Assembly: GCA_902797025.1 (NCBI GenBank) | Contig: CADBRN010000058.1 | Span: 1 to 56,474, forward strand | Origin: an uncultured Lachnospiraceae bacterium | GTDB taxonomy: Bacteria > Bacillota > Clostridia > Lachnospirales > Lachnospiraceae | Direction of reading: 5' to 3' | DNA length: 56,474 nucleotides | Shown here: piece after piece, positions 1 through 8,897 of the stretch | Numbering within the stretch: the stretch's first letter is position 1 | How the letters are laid out: each line of letters opens with the position of its first letter | Position numbers and translations under genes: made by a program | Notes under the pieces: model-generated | The model's input: only the letters and a program-made list of their open reading frames with translations | Database searches by the model: none | What the model was told of the DNA's origin: nothing

Positions 1-1
1 A

Positions 2-130
2 AGAGCGAACTGGAAAATGTCCGTTCCGAATCTTGTCAAGTGCCCGAAATGCGGCGAGCTTATGATGCCGCACAGAGTCTGCAAGAACTGCGGTACTTAC
101 AATATGAAAGAGATCATCGCTGCAAAGTGA
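2..130 (+). CDS. rpmF: 50S ribosomal protein L32, C-terminal part (5' end outside window)
   Basis: The frame from base 2 to the TGA at 128-130 encodes the last 42 residues of ribosomal protein L32, a large-subunit protein. The two Cys pairs of its zinc ribbon are visible as CPKC and CKNC, and the tail ends NMKEIIAAK. The frame is open to the left edge (RANWK before MSVPNL), so the gene is cut by the window and the internal ATG at 17 is not its start. rpmF directly before plsX is the standard Firmicute order. Confidence 0.95.
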   Translation, partial: RANWKMSVPNLVKCPKCGELMMPHRVCKNCGTYNMKEIIAAK

Positions 131-156
131 TGGTCCTTCGGAAGAGTGAATTGATG

Positions 157-190
157 AAGGGAGGTGTCACGTACGTGGCGCCTCCTTTTT
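157..190 (+). terminator. Intrinsic terminator after rpmF
   Basis: Arms 160-170 and 175-185 form an 11-pair stem (two G-U pairs) around a GTAC loop, followed by five T at 186-190. It separates rpmF from the next promoter. Confidence 0.85.
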
Positions 191-224
191 CTTGGCCGCC
201 TGCTGCCGCAGTCCGGGCGCCGGT

Positions 225-254
225 TTGACACTCCGGAACGCGTCATGCTATAAT
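225..254 (+). promoter_or_regulatory. Sigma-70 type promoter for the lipoprotein-plsX-smc-ftsY run
   Basis: Consensus TTGACA at 225-230 and consensus TATAAT at 249-254, 18 bases apart, with TG one base before the -10. It is the only strong promoter seen before ftsY, so it probably drives the whole run. The predicted transcript would have a leader of about 80 bases. Confidence 0.85.
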
Positions 255-339
255 TTTATGAATCATGTCATAAGGCATGGAATGTACCAGGTATGAAACG
301 CGATTGAAAACAGCATATCGATTAAGGGGATTTGTTCAT

Positions 340-1074
340 ATGAAGAGAAATAAAATCAAACTGTATTTTGCAGCGGCCGTATGCGGTTCGCTTTTGCTCT
401 CAGGCTGCTCCTTCGGCCATACCGTTTCGAATGTACTGGATGACGGAGCCGAAGAAGTGACCGTCGTCTCCTCCAGTTCGGCAGCCGCGTCCGGAGCAAA
501 AACGATCGTCGATGATTCTCTTGAGGCTCCTGCGTTCGACAAGAATCTGAAGGGCTGCGTCACCGTGATTCAGGGCTCGGAGCTGAGACTGGAGACGGCA
601 GCTTCCGTGAAGGACGGAGGAACCGTGACTTATCAGTGGTACCGGAATAATGTCAACGCAAACGGCGGCGGTACGGAAATCGGAGGGGCGACCGGTGCGA
701 CCGTCGACGTCGATACGTCGGAGACCGGCGCGTCATTTTATTACGCCGTTGCAAAAAACACACAGGGTAAAAAAGTCAATCTGTCGGTCAGCGACACCTT
801 CGAGGTCAAGGTGAGCGCGAAGGGAGACTGGCAGAACGATGAAACCGGCTATAAGTATATGCTGGGCGACGGGACGTTTCTTACGGATACAGTGCTCGAA
901 GAAGGCGGAAAAATGTATACGATCAACGCGGACGGATACCGCACAGATGACGGCACGGATATCCCGCAGACGCTGACGAGCAACGACGCGACGATGGATC
1001 CGCCACAGGAAACCGACGGCACATCAGACTCCGTATCTTCCAGCTCGGCAGCGACGCCGGAAGATGCACAGTGA
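340..1074 (+). CDS. Predicted lipoprotein with Ig-like domain, unknown function
   Basis: A 244-residue protein. The ATG at 340 is chosen over the upstream in-frame start at 277 because it follows AAGGGGA (324-330) and begins a lipoprotein signal: MKRNK, a hydrophobic stretch, then the lipobox LLLSGC. The mature part has a Ser/Ala-rich linker. Next comes an Ig-like beta region (VTYQWYRN and later SFYYAVAKN, the paired W/Y pattern of such folds). A short aromatic repeat (GDWQNDETGYKYM) resembles cell-wall-binding repeats, and the tail is Ser-rich. It stops 16 bases before plsX and should share its transcript. It is probably anchored on the outer face of the membrane. I do not recognise a named family and infer no activity. 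Confidence 0.75.
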   Translation: MKRNKIKLYFAAAVCGSLLLSGCSFGHTVSNVLDDGAEEVTVVSSSSAAASGAKTIVDDSLEAPAFDKNLKGCVTVIQGSELRLETAASVKDGGTVTYQWYRNNVNANGGGTEIGGATGATVDVDTSETGASFYYAVAKNTQGKKVNLSVSDTFEVKVSAKGDWQNDETGYKYMLGDGTFLTDTVLEEGGKMYTINADGYRTDDGTDIPQTLTSNDATMDPPQETDGTSDSVSSSSAATPEDAQ

Positions 1075-1090
1075 CAAAGGAGTATTGAAT

Positions 1091-2149
1091 ATGGAAATGA
1101 ATGATTCCGTAAAAGTTGCACTGGATGCGATGGGCGGAGATTATGCCCCGGCAGAAACGGTTAAAGGTGCAATCGCGGCTCTGGATGCAGATCCCAGAAT
1201 CCGTGTCGCGCTCGTCGGGAAAGAGGATGCGATCCGGCAGGAACTGAGCAAATATCAGTATCAGAAAGACCGCATCGAGATCGTTCCCTGTTCGGAGATG
1301 ATCGAAATGGCAGAGGCTCCGGTCAACGCGATCCGGACCAAGAAAGATTCATCGCTGGTTGTCGCTATGAATATGGTGAAGGACGGCCAGGCGGACGCGC
1401 TGGTATCGTCGGGCAATACCGGGGCAGTTCTTGCCGGAGGACAGCTGATCGTCCGCAGAATCCGGGGTGTGCAGCGTCCGCCCCTCGCACCGTTGATCCC
1501 GACTGCAAACGGACCGAAACTTTTGATCGACTGCGGGGCAAATGTAGATGCCCGTCCGCAGCATCTCGTCCAGTTCGCGCATATCGGATCCATTTACATG
1601 GAGTCGGTCCTCGGTATCAAAAATCCGAGAGTCGCTCTCGTGAACATCGGCGCGGAGGAAGAAAAAGGCAACGCGCTGGCGAAAGAGACGTATCCGCTCC
1701 TCGCCGCTTCGAAAAACATTCATTTCGTCGGAAACATCGAGGCACGGGATATTCCGTACGGCAAGGCAGACGTCATCGTCACGGAAGCATTCGTCGGCAA
1801 TGTGATCCTGAAGCTGTATGAAGGTCTCGCCAAGGTGCTGATGAAGGGACTGAAAGATTCCATCTACAGTTCAGCCAGAAGCAAAATCGGCGGAGCGCTG
1901 CTCAAGCCGGCGCTGAAGGACACGCTTGGCCAGTTCGACGTCAGCCGGTACGGAGGAGCTCCGCTTCTCGGACTTCGGGGTCTGGTGGTCAAGACGCATG
2001 GAAGCGCGAAGGCAAATGAGATACGCAATACAATCCTCCAGTGTCTGACATTCAAGGATCAGGACATCAACGGCAAGATCCTGAAATATCTGGAGGAGGA
2101 GTCCGCCGCGGAGAAGGAATCTGTCGATAAGGAGGAACGTGACAAATAA
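1091..2149 (+). CDS. plsX: Phosphate acyltransferase PlsX
   Basis: PlsX converts acyl-ACP and phosphate to acyl-phosphate, the acyl donor for PlsY at the first step of phosphatidic acid synthesis. The 352-residue protein starts VKVALDAMGGDYAP, the family hallmark, and has VSSGNTGAVLAGG and the conserved LLIDCGAN and TEAFVGN segments. The ATG at 1091 is preferred to the one at 1064 because AAAGGAG (1077-1083) precedes it and homology begins there. The stop codon overlaps the start of the acyl carrier protein gene by one base (TAATG), which suggests translational coupling. Soluble, membrane-associated enzyme. Confidence 0.95.
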   Translation: MEMNDSVKVALDAMGGDYAPAETVKGAIAALDADPRIRVALVGKEDAIRQELSKYQYQKDRIEIVPCSEMIEMAEAPVNAIRTKKDSSLVVAMNMVKDGQADALVSSGNTGAVLAGGQLIVRRIRGVQRPPLAPLIPTANGPKLLIDCGANVDARPQHLVQFAHIGSIYMESVLGIKNPRVALVNIGAEEEKGNALAKETYPLLAASKNIHFVGNIEARDIPYGKADVIVTEAFVGNVILKLYEGLAKVLMKGLKDSIYSSARSKIGGALLKPALKDTLGQFDVSRYGGAPLLGLRGLVVKTHGSAKANEIRNTILQCLTFKDQDINGKILKYLEEESAAEKESVDKEERDK

Positions 2150-2391
2150 TGGATCTCGATGACATCCGGCCGATTATCGCCGACGTCCTTCGTGTAGATC
2201 CGCGCGAAATCACATCAAGAAGCAGACTAACCGTTGAACTCGGCGCGGATTCGCTCGATCTCTATCAGATCATGGTGAAGACGGAAGAACAGTTCGGAAT
2301 TCATGTGACCGAACAGGAGTTCAGCAGAATCTATACGGCAGGGGATATTGTCCGTCTGATTATCAAAAACAGGGCGGAGGCAGTAAAATGA
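2149..2391 (+). CDS. acpP: Acyl carrier protein
   Basis: An 80-residue acidic acyl carrier protein. The phosphopantetheine attachment site is the GADSLDL motif with Ser35. It carries growing acyl chains for fatty acid synthesis and supplies acyl groups to PlsX just upstream. AAGGAGG lies before the ATG at 2149, which overlaps the plsX stop. It overlaps rnc by 4 bases (ATGA). The sequence is more divergent than a typical AcpP (for example FSRIYTAGDIVRLI in helix III). If a second ACP gene exists elsewhere, this could be the one dedicated to phospholipid synthesis; that is inference. Confidence 0.9.
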   Translation: MDLDDIRPIIADVLRVDPREITSRSRLTVELGADSLDLYQIMVKTEEQFGIHVTEQEFSRIYTAGDIVRLIIKNRAEAVK

Positions 2392-3095
2392 TCAGTGAAA
2401 AACGGTTGAGAGAGCTGGAAGCACGCACGGGTTACCATTTCCGCGATATCGGATGGCTGGAAAAGGCGCTGCGCCACAGTTCTTATACAAATGAAAATAA
2501 TATGGACCGTCTCGTCTGCAACGAGCGGCTTGAATTTCTGGGCGACGCGGTGCTCGAACTCGCTTCGAGTGAATATCTGTATAATCATTATGAAAATCTG
2601 CCGGAGGGGGAACTGACCAGACTCCGCGCAAGTCTTGTGTGCGAGCCGACGCTGGCCTACGATGCGAAGGCTCTGGATCTCGGGTCCTATCTGCAGCTGG
2701 GAAAAGGGGAGGACAAGAGCGGAGGGCGCGGCCGCGATTCAGTCGTCTCCGACGCCTTCGAGGCTGTGATCGGCGCGATCTTCATGGATGGCGGATTTGA
2801 TGCTGCGCGTAATTTTGTACTCCGCTTTGTCATGGACGACGTCGAGCACAAACAGCTCTTTCACGACAGCAAAACGAAGCTCCAGGAACTGGTTCAGAGT
2901 ATTTCCAAATCAGAAATCACTTATGAACTTACCGGGGAGTCCGGGCCGGATCACCGAAAACGGTTTGAGACACAGGTGCGCGTCGGGGACCGGATTCTCG
3001 GCAGCGGAAGCGGCAGTTCAAAGAAATCCTCGGAGCAGCAGGCCGCTTATCACGCGCTCTGCCGGCTTCATGAAGAAGGAAAAGCATGTATTTAA
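2388..3095 (+). CDS. rnc: Ribonuclease III
   Basis: A 235-residue double-strand-specific endoribonuclease that processes rRNA precursors and structured mRNAs. The N-terminal domain has the signature NERLEFLGDAVLEL (about residues 46-58, catalytic Glu47 and Asp53) and the second acidic pair in SDAFEAVIGAIF (Asp122, Glu125). A double-stranded RNA binding domain follows from about residue 160 (KTKLQELVQ through KKSSEQQAAYHAL). The start overlaps the acyl carrier gene by 4 bases, and the end overlaps smc by 10 bases. The order acp-rnc-smc is typical of Firmicutes. Confidence 0.96.
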   Translation: MISEKRLRELEARTGYHFRDIGWLEKALRHSSYTNENNMDRLVCNERLEFLGDAVLELASSEYLYNHYENLPEGELTRLRASLVCEPTLAYDAKALDLGSYLQLGKGEDKSGGRGRDSVVSDAFEAVIGAIFMDGGFDAARNFVLRFVMDDVEHKQLFHDSKTKLQELVQSISKSEITYELTGESGPDHRKRFETQVRVGDRILGSGSGSSKKSSEQQAAYHALCRLHEEGKACI

Positions 3096-6000
3096 AAAGC
3101 ATTGTGATGCAGGGATTTAAGTCCTTCGCAAATAAAATCGAACTTGATTTTCACGATGGAATCACCTGCATCGTCGGACCGAACGGAAGCGGAAAAAGTA
3201 ATGTTGCGGACGCGGTCCGTTGGGTTCTCGGGGAACAGAGTGCCCGGCAGCTTCGCGGCGGTAATATGCAGGATGTCATTTTTTCGGGGACAGAATCCAG
3301 AAAACCGCTGGGTTTCGCGATGGTTTCCATCACATTCGACAATTCAGACCATGTGCTCGCTTATGACGCGGAAGAGGTTCAGGTCACAAGAAAACTGTTC
3401 CGTTCCGGTGAGAGTGAATACCGGATCAACGGGAGAGCCTGCCGACTGCGCGACATCAACGAGCTTTTTTTCGACACCGGAATCGGCAAGGAAGGCTACT
3501 CGATCATCGGACAGGGGCAGATCGACAAAATTCTGAGCGGAAAACCGGAAGACCGGCGCGAGTTGTTCGACGAGGCTGCGGGCATCGTGAAGTTCAAGCG
3601 CAGAAAAGCCGCTTCGGTAAAAAAACTCGAAGGCGAAGAGCAGAATCTTGTCCGGGTGAAAGATATCTTGAAGGAACTTGGAGAACGGAAGGATCCGCTG
3701 AAGGTTCAGGCCGAAAAGGCGGAACGCTATCTGGTTCTCCGGGATGATCTGAAAGAGGCAGATCTGGCGCTTTTTTTCCGCGACAGCGAGCGGATCAGCG
3801 CGCAGATGGACGAGGTAAAGAAGGCTTATGACATTGCCTCCGGGCACCAGGCGGAGGTGGAGGCGGAGTTTGACCGCACGAAGCAGGAGTACAGCCGGAT
3901 CGAGGAAGAACTTTCAAACCTCGAAGGCGAAATCAACACGGCACGCGAGCTTTGCGCTTCCGATCGAATGCGGTATCAGCAGACGGAAAACGAAATCGGC
4001 ATTCTGAATGAGCAGATCCGGTCCGGAATCCGGAACGAGGAAGTCCTGAAAACCCGTATCTTTGCGATTGACGAAGAAAAAAAGCGGAGAACCGAGGAAG
4101 AAAAATCTCAGCGGGAAGAAAAAGAATCGCTCGGCAGAGAGCTTCTGGAAATCGGAAAACGCCGCGATGAGAGCGCCGCAGCCCTCGAGGAACTCCAGAA
4201 TAAAATCCGGATGCTTTCGAGTGATACCGAGCAGAACCGCAGCGAGACCATCTCGCTGCTGAACCGCCGTACTTCAATCAGGGAAAAGCTGCAGCGATAC
4301 GATACGATGCTCGAGCAGATTGAAATCCGGCGTTCAGAAATCAGTTCGTCTCTTCTGCAGAGTGCTTCCGAGCGGCGGTCCGCAAAAGAAGAGCAGGAAA
4401 AGCTGAAAAAACAGCACGACGAAGCACTTTCCGATGTGAAAAATCATGAGCGGGAGCAGAAAGAAACCGAAGATTCCCTCCGGACGCTCAAGCAGAAGCT
4501 GGATCAGATGAATCACGAGATGGAGACCGGTCTTGGCGCGTATCACCGCGAATCAAGCCGTCTCGAATCTCTGAGAAATCTGGCGGAGCGCTATGAAGGT
4601 TACGGAAACAGCGTCAAGCGTGTGATGGCGAAGAAAGACGAAAACCCCGGCATACACGGCGTCGTCGCCGAACTGCTTCAGACCGACCGCCGTTATGAGA
4701 CAGCGATCGAAACGGCTCTGGGCGGAACCATGCAGAATATCGTCACGGACAATGAGCGGACCGCGAAGGAACTGATCGAATACCTGAAACGCGGCCATTA
4801 CGGCCGGGCGACATTTCTGCCTCTGACATCGGTGCGATCGGGCCGGCCGTTCGATAACGAAAACGCCCTCAGCGAGCCCGGTGTGCTCGGTACCGCAAGC
4901 ACGCTCATCCGGTGTGAGCGGATTTACACCGGCATCGCCGAGTCTCTCCTCGGCAGAACGCTGGTCGTCGATACGATCGATCACGCGATCCAGATCGGCC
5001 GGAAATACCGCCATTCGATCCGGATGGTCACGCTGGAGGGAGAGCTCCTGAACCCGGGCGGCTCGATGACCGGAGGATCGTACCGGAACAGCAGCAATCT
5101 GCTCGGAAGAACGAGGGAGATCGAAGATCTTGCGAAACGTGTCGGCGTCCTGAAACACGAGCTCGAAGAAATGCAGGAAACCATCCGGGCGGTTCGCGAA
5201 GAGCGCCAGACTCTGCGCGAAACTGCGGAACGGCTGCAGGAAGAACTGCAAAAGCTGTATCTAGATGAAAACACATCGCGGATCGGGCTGGAATCCTGGT
5301 CCGAAAAACAGCAGACGCTCTCGAATCACGAACAGCAGCTGAACCGGGAACTTTCTGAACTTCAGAAACAAACCTCCGAAATCAGTGCAGAGAAGAAGAA
5401 AATCACAGCGATGCTTTCTGAGTCGAAAGATGAGGAAAACCGTCTCGAACTGGCGGTGAAGGACGCCCAGGAGTCGATCGCCGCACTTCAGACCGAGGAG
5501 GAAGAGGCGCGGGACCGCCACGGAGCCGTTCTCCTGGAATACGCGAATGCCAGACAGAAGGAACAGTTTCTCGATGAGCAGCTTAAAACGGATGCTTCTG
5601 AGCTCAGACGGCTTGACGCGGAGCGGGACCGCCTGATCTCGGATGCCGCCAGGGAAAACAGCCAGGCCGATGAAAAGCGCCGGAAGATCGAAGAACAAAA
5701 GCAGAAGCTTGAAGAACTTGGCGAATCCGTGAGACGTCAGAGCGAAAAAATCGAAGACTGTGAAAAGAAAAAGGAAGCGATGAACCGTTCGCACCGGACA
5801 TTCTTTGAGAAGCGCGACGCGCTTTCGGAGGAGCGCTCTGAGATTGACCGGGAATGTTTCCGTCTGAACGCAAGGATCGAAAAGCTGACGGAGGAGAATG
5901 ACCAGATTGTCTCCGGACTCTGGGAAAACTATGAAATGACGCCGGACACTGTGAATCTTCCGGCGAAATATGCGGATACGCCGCAGGGCGGCCTGAAAAA

Positions 6001-6646
6001 AGAGGCTTCTTCTTTAAGAAAACAAATCCGGAGTCTTGGCGATATCAACATCAACGCGATTGATGAGTACAAGGAACTGAAGAAGCGGTACGATTTTTTG
6101 ACCGCGCAGTATGAGGATATCATCCGCGCGACCGAGTCGCTGCAGGATATCATCCGGAAACTCGATGTGTCGATGCGGCGCCGCTTTAAAGAAAAATTCG
6201 CCGAGATACAGAAGGAATACAATAAGGTCTTCCGTGAACTGTTCGGAGGCGGAGCCGGATCGCTTGAACTCGTTGACGACGAGGATGTCCTGGACGCCGG
6301 AATCATCATCAGCGCACAGCCTCCGGGAAAGAAGCTGCAAAACATGATGCAGCTCTCGGGCGGAGAAAAGGCGCTGACTGCGATTGCCCTTCTGTTCGCG
6401 ATTCAGAATCTGAAGCCGTCGCCCTTCTGCCTGTTGGATGAGATCGAGGCGGCGCTGGACGACTCGAACGTGAACCGATACTCCGAATATCTGCATAAGT
6501 TGACAAAGAACACCCAATTCATTATCATAACTCACAGAAGAGGCACGATGGCCGCCGCGGACCGTCTCTACGGCATCACGATGCAGGAGAAGGGCGTTTC
6601 GGCACTTGTGTCTGTAAAATTGATTGAAAACGAACTGGACCAGTAG
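3086..6646 (+). CDS. smc: Chromosome segregation ATPase SMC
   Basis: An 1186-residue SMC protein, the normal length for the bacterial condensin core that compacts and separates chromosomes with ScpA and ScpB. The N-terminal ATPase half has Walker A GPNGSGKSN (31-39). Long coiled coils follow. The hinge lies around 510-680 (GIHGVVAELL, then GGSMTGGSYR). The C-terminal head has the ABC signature LSGGEKAL (about 1090) and Walker B FCLLDEIEAALDD (about 1114-1126). The start lies inside the end of rnc and is preceded by GAAGAAGGA. No scpA or scpB gene is nearby. Confidence 0.97.
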   Translation: MYLKSIVMQGFKSFANKIELDFHDGITCIVGPNGSGKSNVADAVRWVLGEQSARQLRGGNMQDVIFSGTESRKPLGFAMVSITFDNSDHVLAYDAEEVQVTRKLFRSGESEYRINGRACRLRDINELFFDTGIGKEGYSIIGQGQIDKILSGKPEDRRELFDEAAGIVKFKRRKAASVKKLEGEEQNLVRVKDILKELGERKDPLKVQAEKAERYLVLRDDLKEADLALFFRDSERISAQMDEVKKAYDIASGHQAEVEAEFDRTKQEYSRIEEELSNLEGEINTARELCASDRMRYQQTENEIGILNEQIRSGIRNEEVLKTRIFAIDEEKKRRTEEEKSQREEKESLGRELLEIGKRRDESAAALEELQNKIRMLSSDTEQNRSETISLLNRRTSIREKLQRYDTMLEQIEIRRSEISSSLLQSASERRSAKEEQEKLKKQHDEALSDVKNHEREQKETEDSLRTLKQKLDQMNHEMETGLGAYHRESSRLESLRNLAERYEGYGNSVKRVMAKKDENPGIHGVVAELLQTDRRYETAIETALGGTMQNIVTDNERTAKELIEYLKRGHYGRATFLPLTSVRSGRPFDNENALSEPGVLGTASTLIRCERIYTGIAESLLGRTLVVDTIDHAIQIGRKYRHSIRMVTLEGELLNPGGSMTGGSYRNSSNLLGRTREIEDLAKRVGVLKHELEEMQETIRAVREERQTLRETAERLQEELQKLYLDENTSRIGLESWSEKQQTLSNHEQQLNRELSELQKQTSEISAEKKKITAMLSESKDEENRLELAVKDAQESIAALQTEEEEARDRHGAVLLEYANARQKEQFLDEQLKTDASELRRLDAERDRLISDAARENSQADEKRRKIEEQKQKLEELGESVRRQSEKIEDCEKKKEAMNRSHRTFFEKRDALSEERSEIDRECFRLNARIEKLTEENDQIVSGLWENYEMTPDTVNLPAKYADTPQGGLKKEASSLRKQIRSLGDININAIDEYKELKKRYDFLTAQYEDIIRATESLQDIIRKLDVSMRRRFKEKFAEIQKEYNKVFRELFGGGAGSLELVDDEDVLDAGIIISAQPPGKKLQNMMQLSGGEKALTAIALLFAIQNLKPSPFCLLDEIEAALDDSNVNRYSEYLHKLTKNTQFIIITHRRGTMAAADRLYGITMQEKGVSALVSVKLIENELDQ

Positions 6647-6647
6647 G

Positions 6648-6706
6648 CTCCCGGGCGGGGGACTGCCGGACATACAAAATGAATAAGGCCGGGAGGAGCG
6701 TTTATG
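6648..6706 (+). promoter_or_regulatory. Possible hairpin hiding the ftsY ribosome binding site
   Basis: CTCCCGG at 6648-6654 is complementary to CCGGGAG at 6689-6695, and the latter overlaps the ftsY Shine-Dalgarno GGGAGGAG (6691-6698; ATG at 6704). The 5' arm begins directly after the smc stop (6644-6646), so a ribosome finishing smc would open the stem. This would couple ftsY translation to smc. Confidence 0.4.
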
Positions 6707-7675
6707 CCGGAAGATATGATGCAGGAAGAGCCAAAAAAGAAGAAGGGATTTTTCAGCAGGCTCTGGAGCGGACTGACAAAAAGCCGGAAGAGCTTTTCCT
6801 CCGGCCTTAATTCTATATTCGGCGGATTTACAAAAATTGATGAGGATTTTTACGAAGAGCTGGAAGAAATCCTGATCATGGGAGATCTGGGAGTCGAGAC
6901 GACGGAAAAGATTCTGGATGAACTGAAGATCCGCGTGAAGGAAGAGAAGATCCGGGAACCTGAGCAATGCCGCCAGATCCTGACGGACAGCATCAAAAAC
7001 CAGATGCGCGTCGATGCGCATGCTTATGATTTCATCGACAAGAAGTCTGTCGTTCTCGTCGTCGGGGTAAACGGAGTCGGAAAAACGACGACCATCGGAA
7101 AACTCGCGTGGAAATACCGGGAGGCAGGGAAAAAGGTCATGCTTGCCGCCGCGGATACGTTTCGTGCGGCTGCGACCGAGCAGCTCGTGACCTGGGCGGA
7201 ACGGACCGGCGTCGGGATTATCAGCGGACAGGAGGGAGCGGATCCGGGATCTGTCGTGTTCGACGCGATCTCAGCCGCAAAATCGAGAGGGACGGATATT
7301 CTTCTCGTCGATACCGCCGGCAGACTTCACAACAAAAAAAATCTGATGAACGAGCTCGGTAAAATTTACCGGATCATCGGAAGAGAGTACCCCGAGGCGG
7401 CGCTGGAGACCTTCGTCGTTCTTGACGGAACAACCGGTCAGAACGCACTCGCGCAGGCGAAGAGCTTCAATGAAGCCGCAAATATCACCGGGATCATCAT
7501 GACGAAGCTTGACGGAACCGCGAAGGGCGGGATCGCGATCGCGGTTCAGTCGGAACTGGGGGTTCCGGTAAAATATATCGGCGTCGGAGAACATATGGAG
7601 GATCTGCAGGAATTCGATCCGGACGCGTATGTCGACGCGCTGTTTTCAGAACGGGAGGAGACACCAGATGAGTGA
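6704..7675 (+). CDS. ftsY: Signal recognition particle receptor FtsY
   Basis: A 323-residue SRP receptor GTPase that docks ribosome-nascent chain complexes at the membrane. A short basic and amphipathic N-terminus ([16 protein letters not shown]) suits peripheral membrane binding. The N domain is followed by the G domain with P-loop [10 protein letters not shown] (about 122-131), DTFRAAA, DTAGR and [10 protein letters not shown]. It has no long acidic A domain, as is usual in Firmicutes. Unlike many relatives, ylxM and ffh do not follow; ilvA overlaps its last 8 bases. Confidence 0.96.
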   Translation: MPEDMMQEEPKKKKGFFSRLWSGLTKSRKSFSSGLNSIFGGFTKIDEDFYEELEEILIMGDLGVETTEKILDELKIRVKEEKIREPEQCRQILTDSIKNQMRVDAHAYDFIDKKSVVLVVGVNGVGKTTTIGKLAWKYREAGKKVMLAAADTFRAAATEQLVTWAERTGVGIISGQEGADPGSVVFDAISAAKSRGTDILLVDTAGRLHNKKNLMNELGKIYRIIGREYPEAALETFVVLDGTTGQNALAQAKSFNEAANITGIIMTKLDGTAKGGIAIAVQSELGVPVKYIGVGEHMEDLQEFDPDAYVDALFSEREETPDE

Positions 7676-8888
7676 AATGCTGACACTCGGAGCCTTTGAG
7701 GAGGCATCCGAGCTTGTAAAAAAGGTTACAAATGATACGAAGCTGATTTACAGCGACTATTTCAGCGGAATCTGCGGAAACCGTGTCTATCTGAAGCCGG
7801 AAAACATGCAGGTGACCGGCGCGTACAAAATCCGCGGCGCATACTATAAAATCAGTACGATGAAGGAAGAGGACCGTCAGAAGGGACTGATCACTGCTTC
7901 CGCCGGAAACCATGCGCAGGGCGTCGCATATGCGGCGCGCGCTTACGGTGTCCCGGCTACGATCGTTATGCCGACGACGACGCCGCTCATCAAGGTCGAG
8001 CGCACGCGCGCCTACGGTGCGGATGTGGTTCTGTACGGGGACGTGTACGACGATGCATGCGCCCGGGCGCTTGAACTTGCGGATGAGAAAGGATACACCT
8101 TCATCCATCCGTTTGATGATCCGGCGGTAGCTACCGGACAGGGAACGATCGCGATGGAGATTTTCAAGGATCTTCCTCTCGTAGACTGTATCCTTGTCCC
8201 GATCGGCGGCGGCGGTCTTGCGACGGGCGTTTCGACCCTCACAAAGCTTCTGAATCCCAAGGTGCGTGTGATCGGTGTGGAACCCGCAGGCGCAAATTGC
8301 ATGCAGGTATCGCTCCGGAACGGAAAGGTCACGGAGCTTCCGTCGGTCAATACGATTGCAGACGGCACCGCGGTCAAGAAACCCGGAGAACATATTTTCC
8401 CGTACATCCAGAAAAACATCGATGAAATCATCACGGTCGAGGATGAGGAGCTCGTGGTCGCATTCCTCGATATGGTTGAAAATCACAAGATGATCGTGGA
8501 AAATTCCGGCCTTTTGACCGTCGCGGCACTGCGCCATCTCGATCTGAAGGATAAGAAGGTTGTTTCCGTACTCAGCGGCGGCAACATGGATGTGATCACC
8601 ATGTCGCAGGTCGTCCAGAACGGACTGATCGCAAGGGACCGGATCTTCACGATCTCCGTTCTGCTTCCGGATCGTCCGGGTGAGCTCGTGCGCGTTTCAA
8701 CCGTGATTGCAAAAGAACAGGGGAATATTATCAAGCTGGAACACAACCAGTTCTATACGACAAACCGCAATGCCGCCGTCGAGCTCCGCATCACGATGGA
8801 AGCATTCGGAACCGATCATAAGAACCGCATCATCGCCGCCCTTGAGAAGGAAGGATTCCGGCCGAGAGCGGTCTCCGCACAGTTGTAA
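7668..8888 (+). CDS. ilvA: Threonine ammonia-lyase (threonine dehydratase)
   Basis: A PLP enzyme of 406 residues turning threonine into 2-oxobutanoate, the first committed step to isoleucine. The PLP lysine is in TGAYKIRGAYYK (Lys54). SAGNHAQGVAYAA binds substrate, and the glycine loop GGGGLATG holds the PLP phosphate. A single C-terminal ACT-like domain (ISVLLPDRPGELVRV onward) points to the shorter allosteric form. The ATG at 7668 follows GGGAGGAGA and is preferred to the in-frame ATG at 7629 inside ftsY. The gene overlaps ftsY by 8 bases. A catabolic role cannot be excluded from sequence alone. Confidence 0.92.
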   Translation: MSEMLTLGAFEEASELVKKVTNDTKLIYSDYFSGICGNRVYLKPENMQVTGAYKIRGAYYKISTMKEEDRQKGLITASAGNHAQGVAYAARAYGVPATIVMPTTTPLIKVERTRAYGADVVLYGDVYDDACARALELADEKGYTFIHPFDDPAVATGQGTIAMEIFKDLPLVDCILVPIGGGGLATGVSTLTKLLNPKVRVIGVEPAGANCMQVSLRNGKVTELPSVNTIADGTAVKKPGEHIFPYIQKNIDEIITVEDEELVVAFLDMVENHKMIVENSGLLTVAALRHLDLKDKKVVSVLSGGNMDVITMSQVVQNGLIARDRIFTISVLLPDRPGELVRVSTVIAKEQGNIIKLEHNQFYTTNRNAAVELRITMEAFGTDHKNRIIAALEKEGFRPRAVSAQL

Positions 8889-8897
8889 TTGCTGATT

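Noticed and set aside
7497..8537. A 346-codon minus-strand frame across ftsY and ilvA
   Set aside because: Both + genes are certain; the antisense product has no motif or ribosome site.
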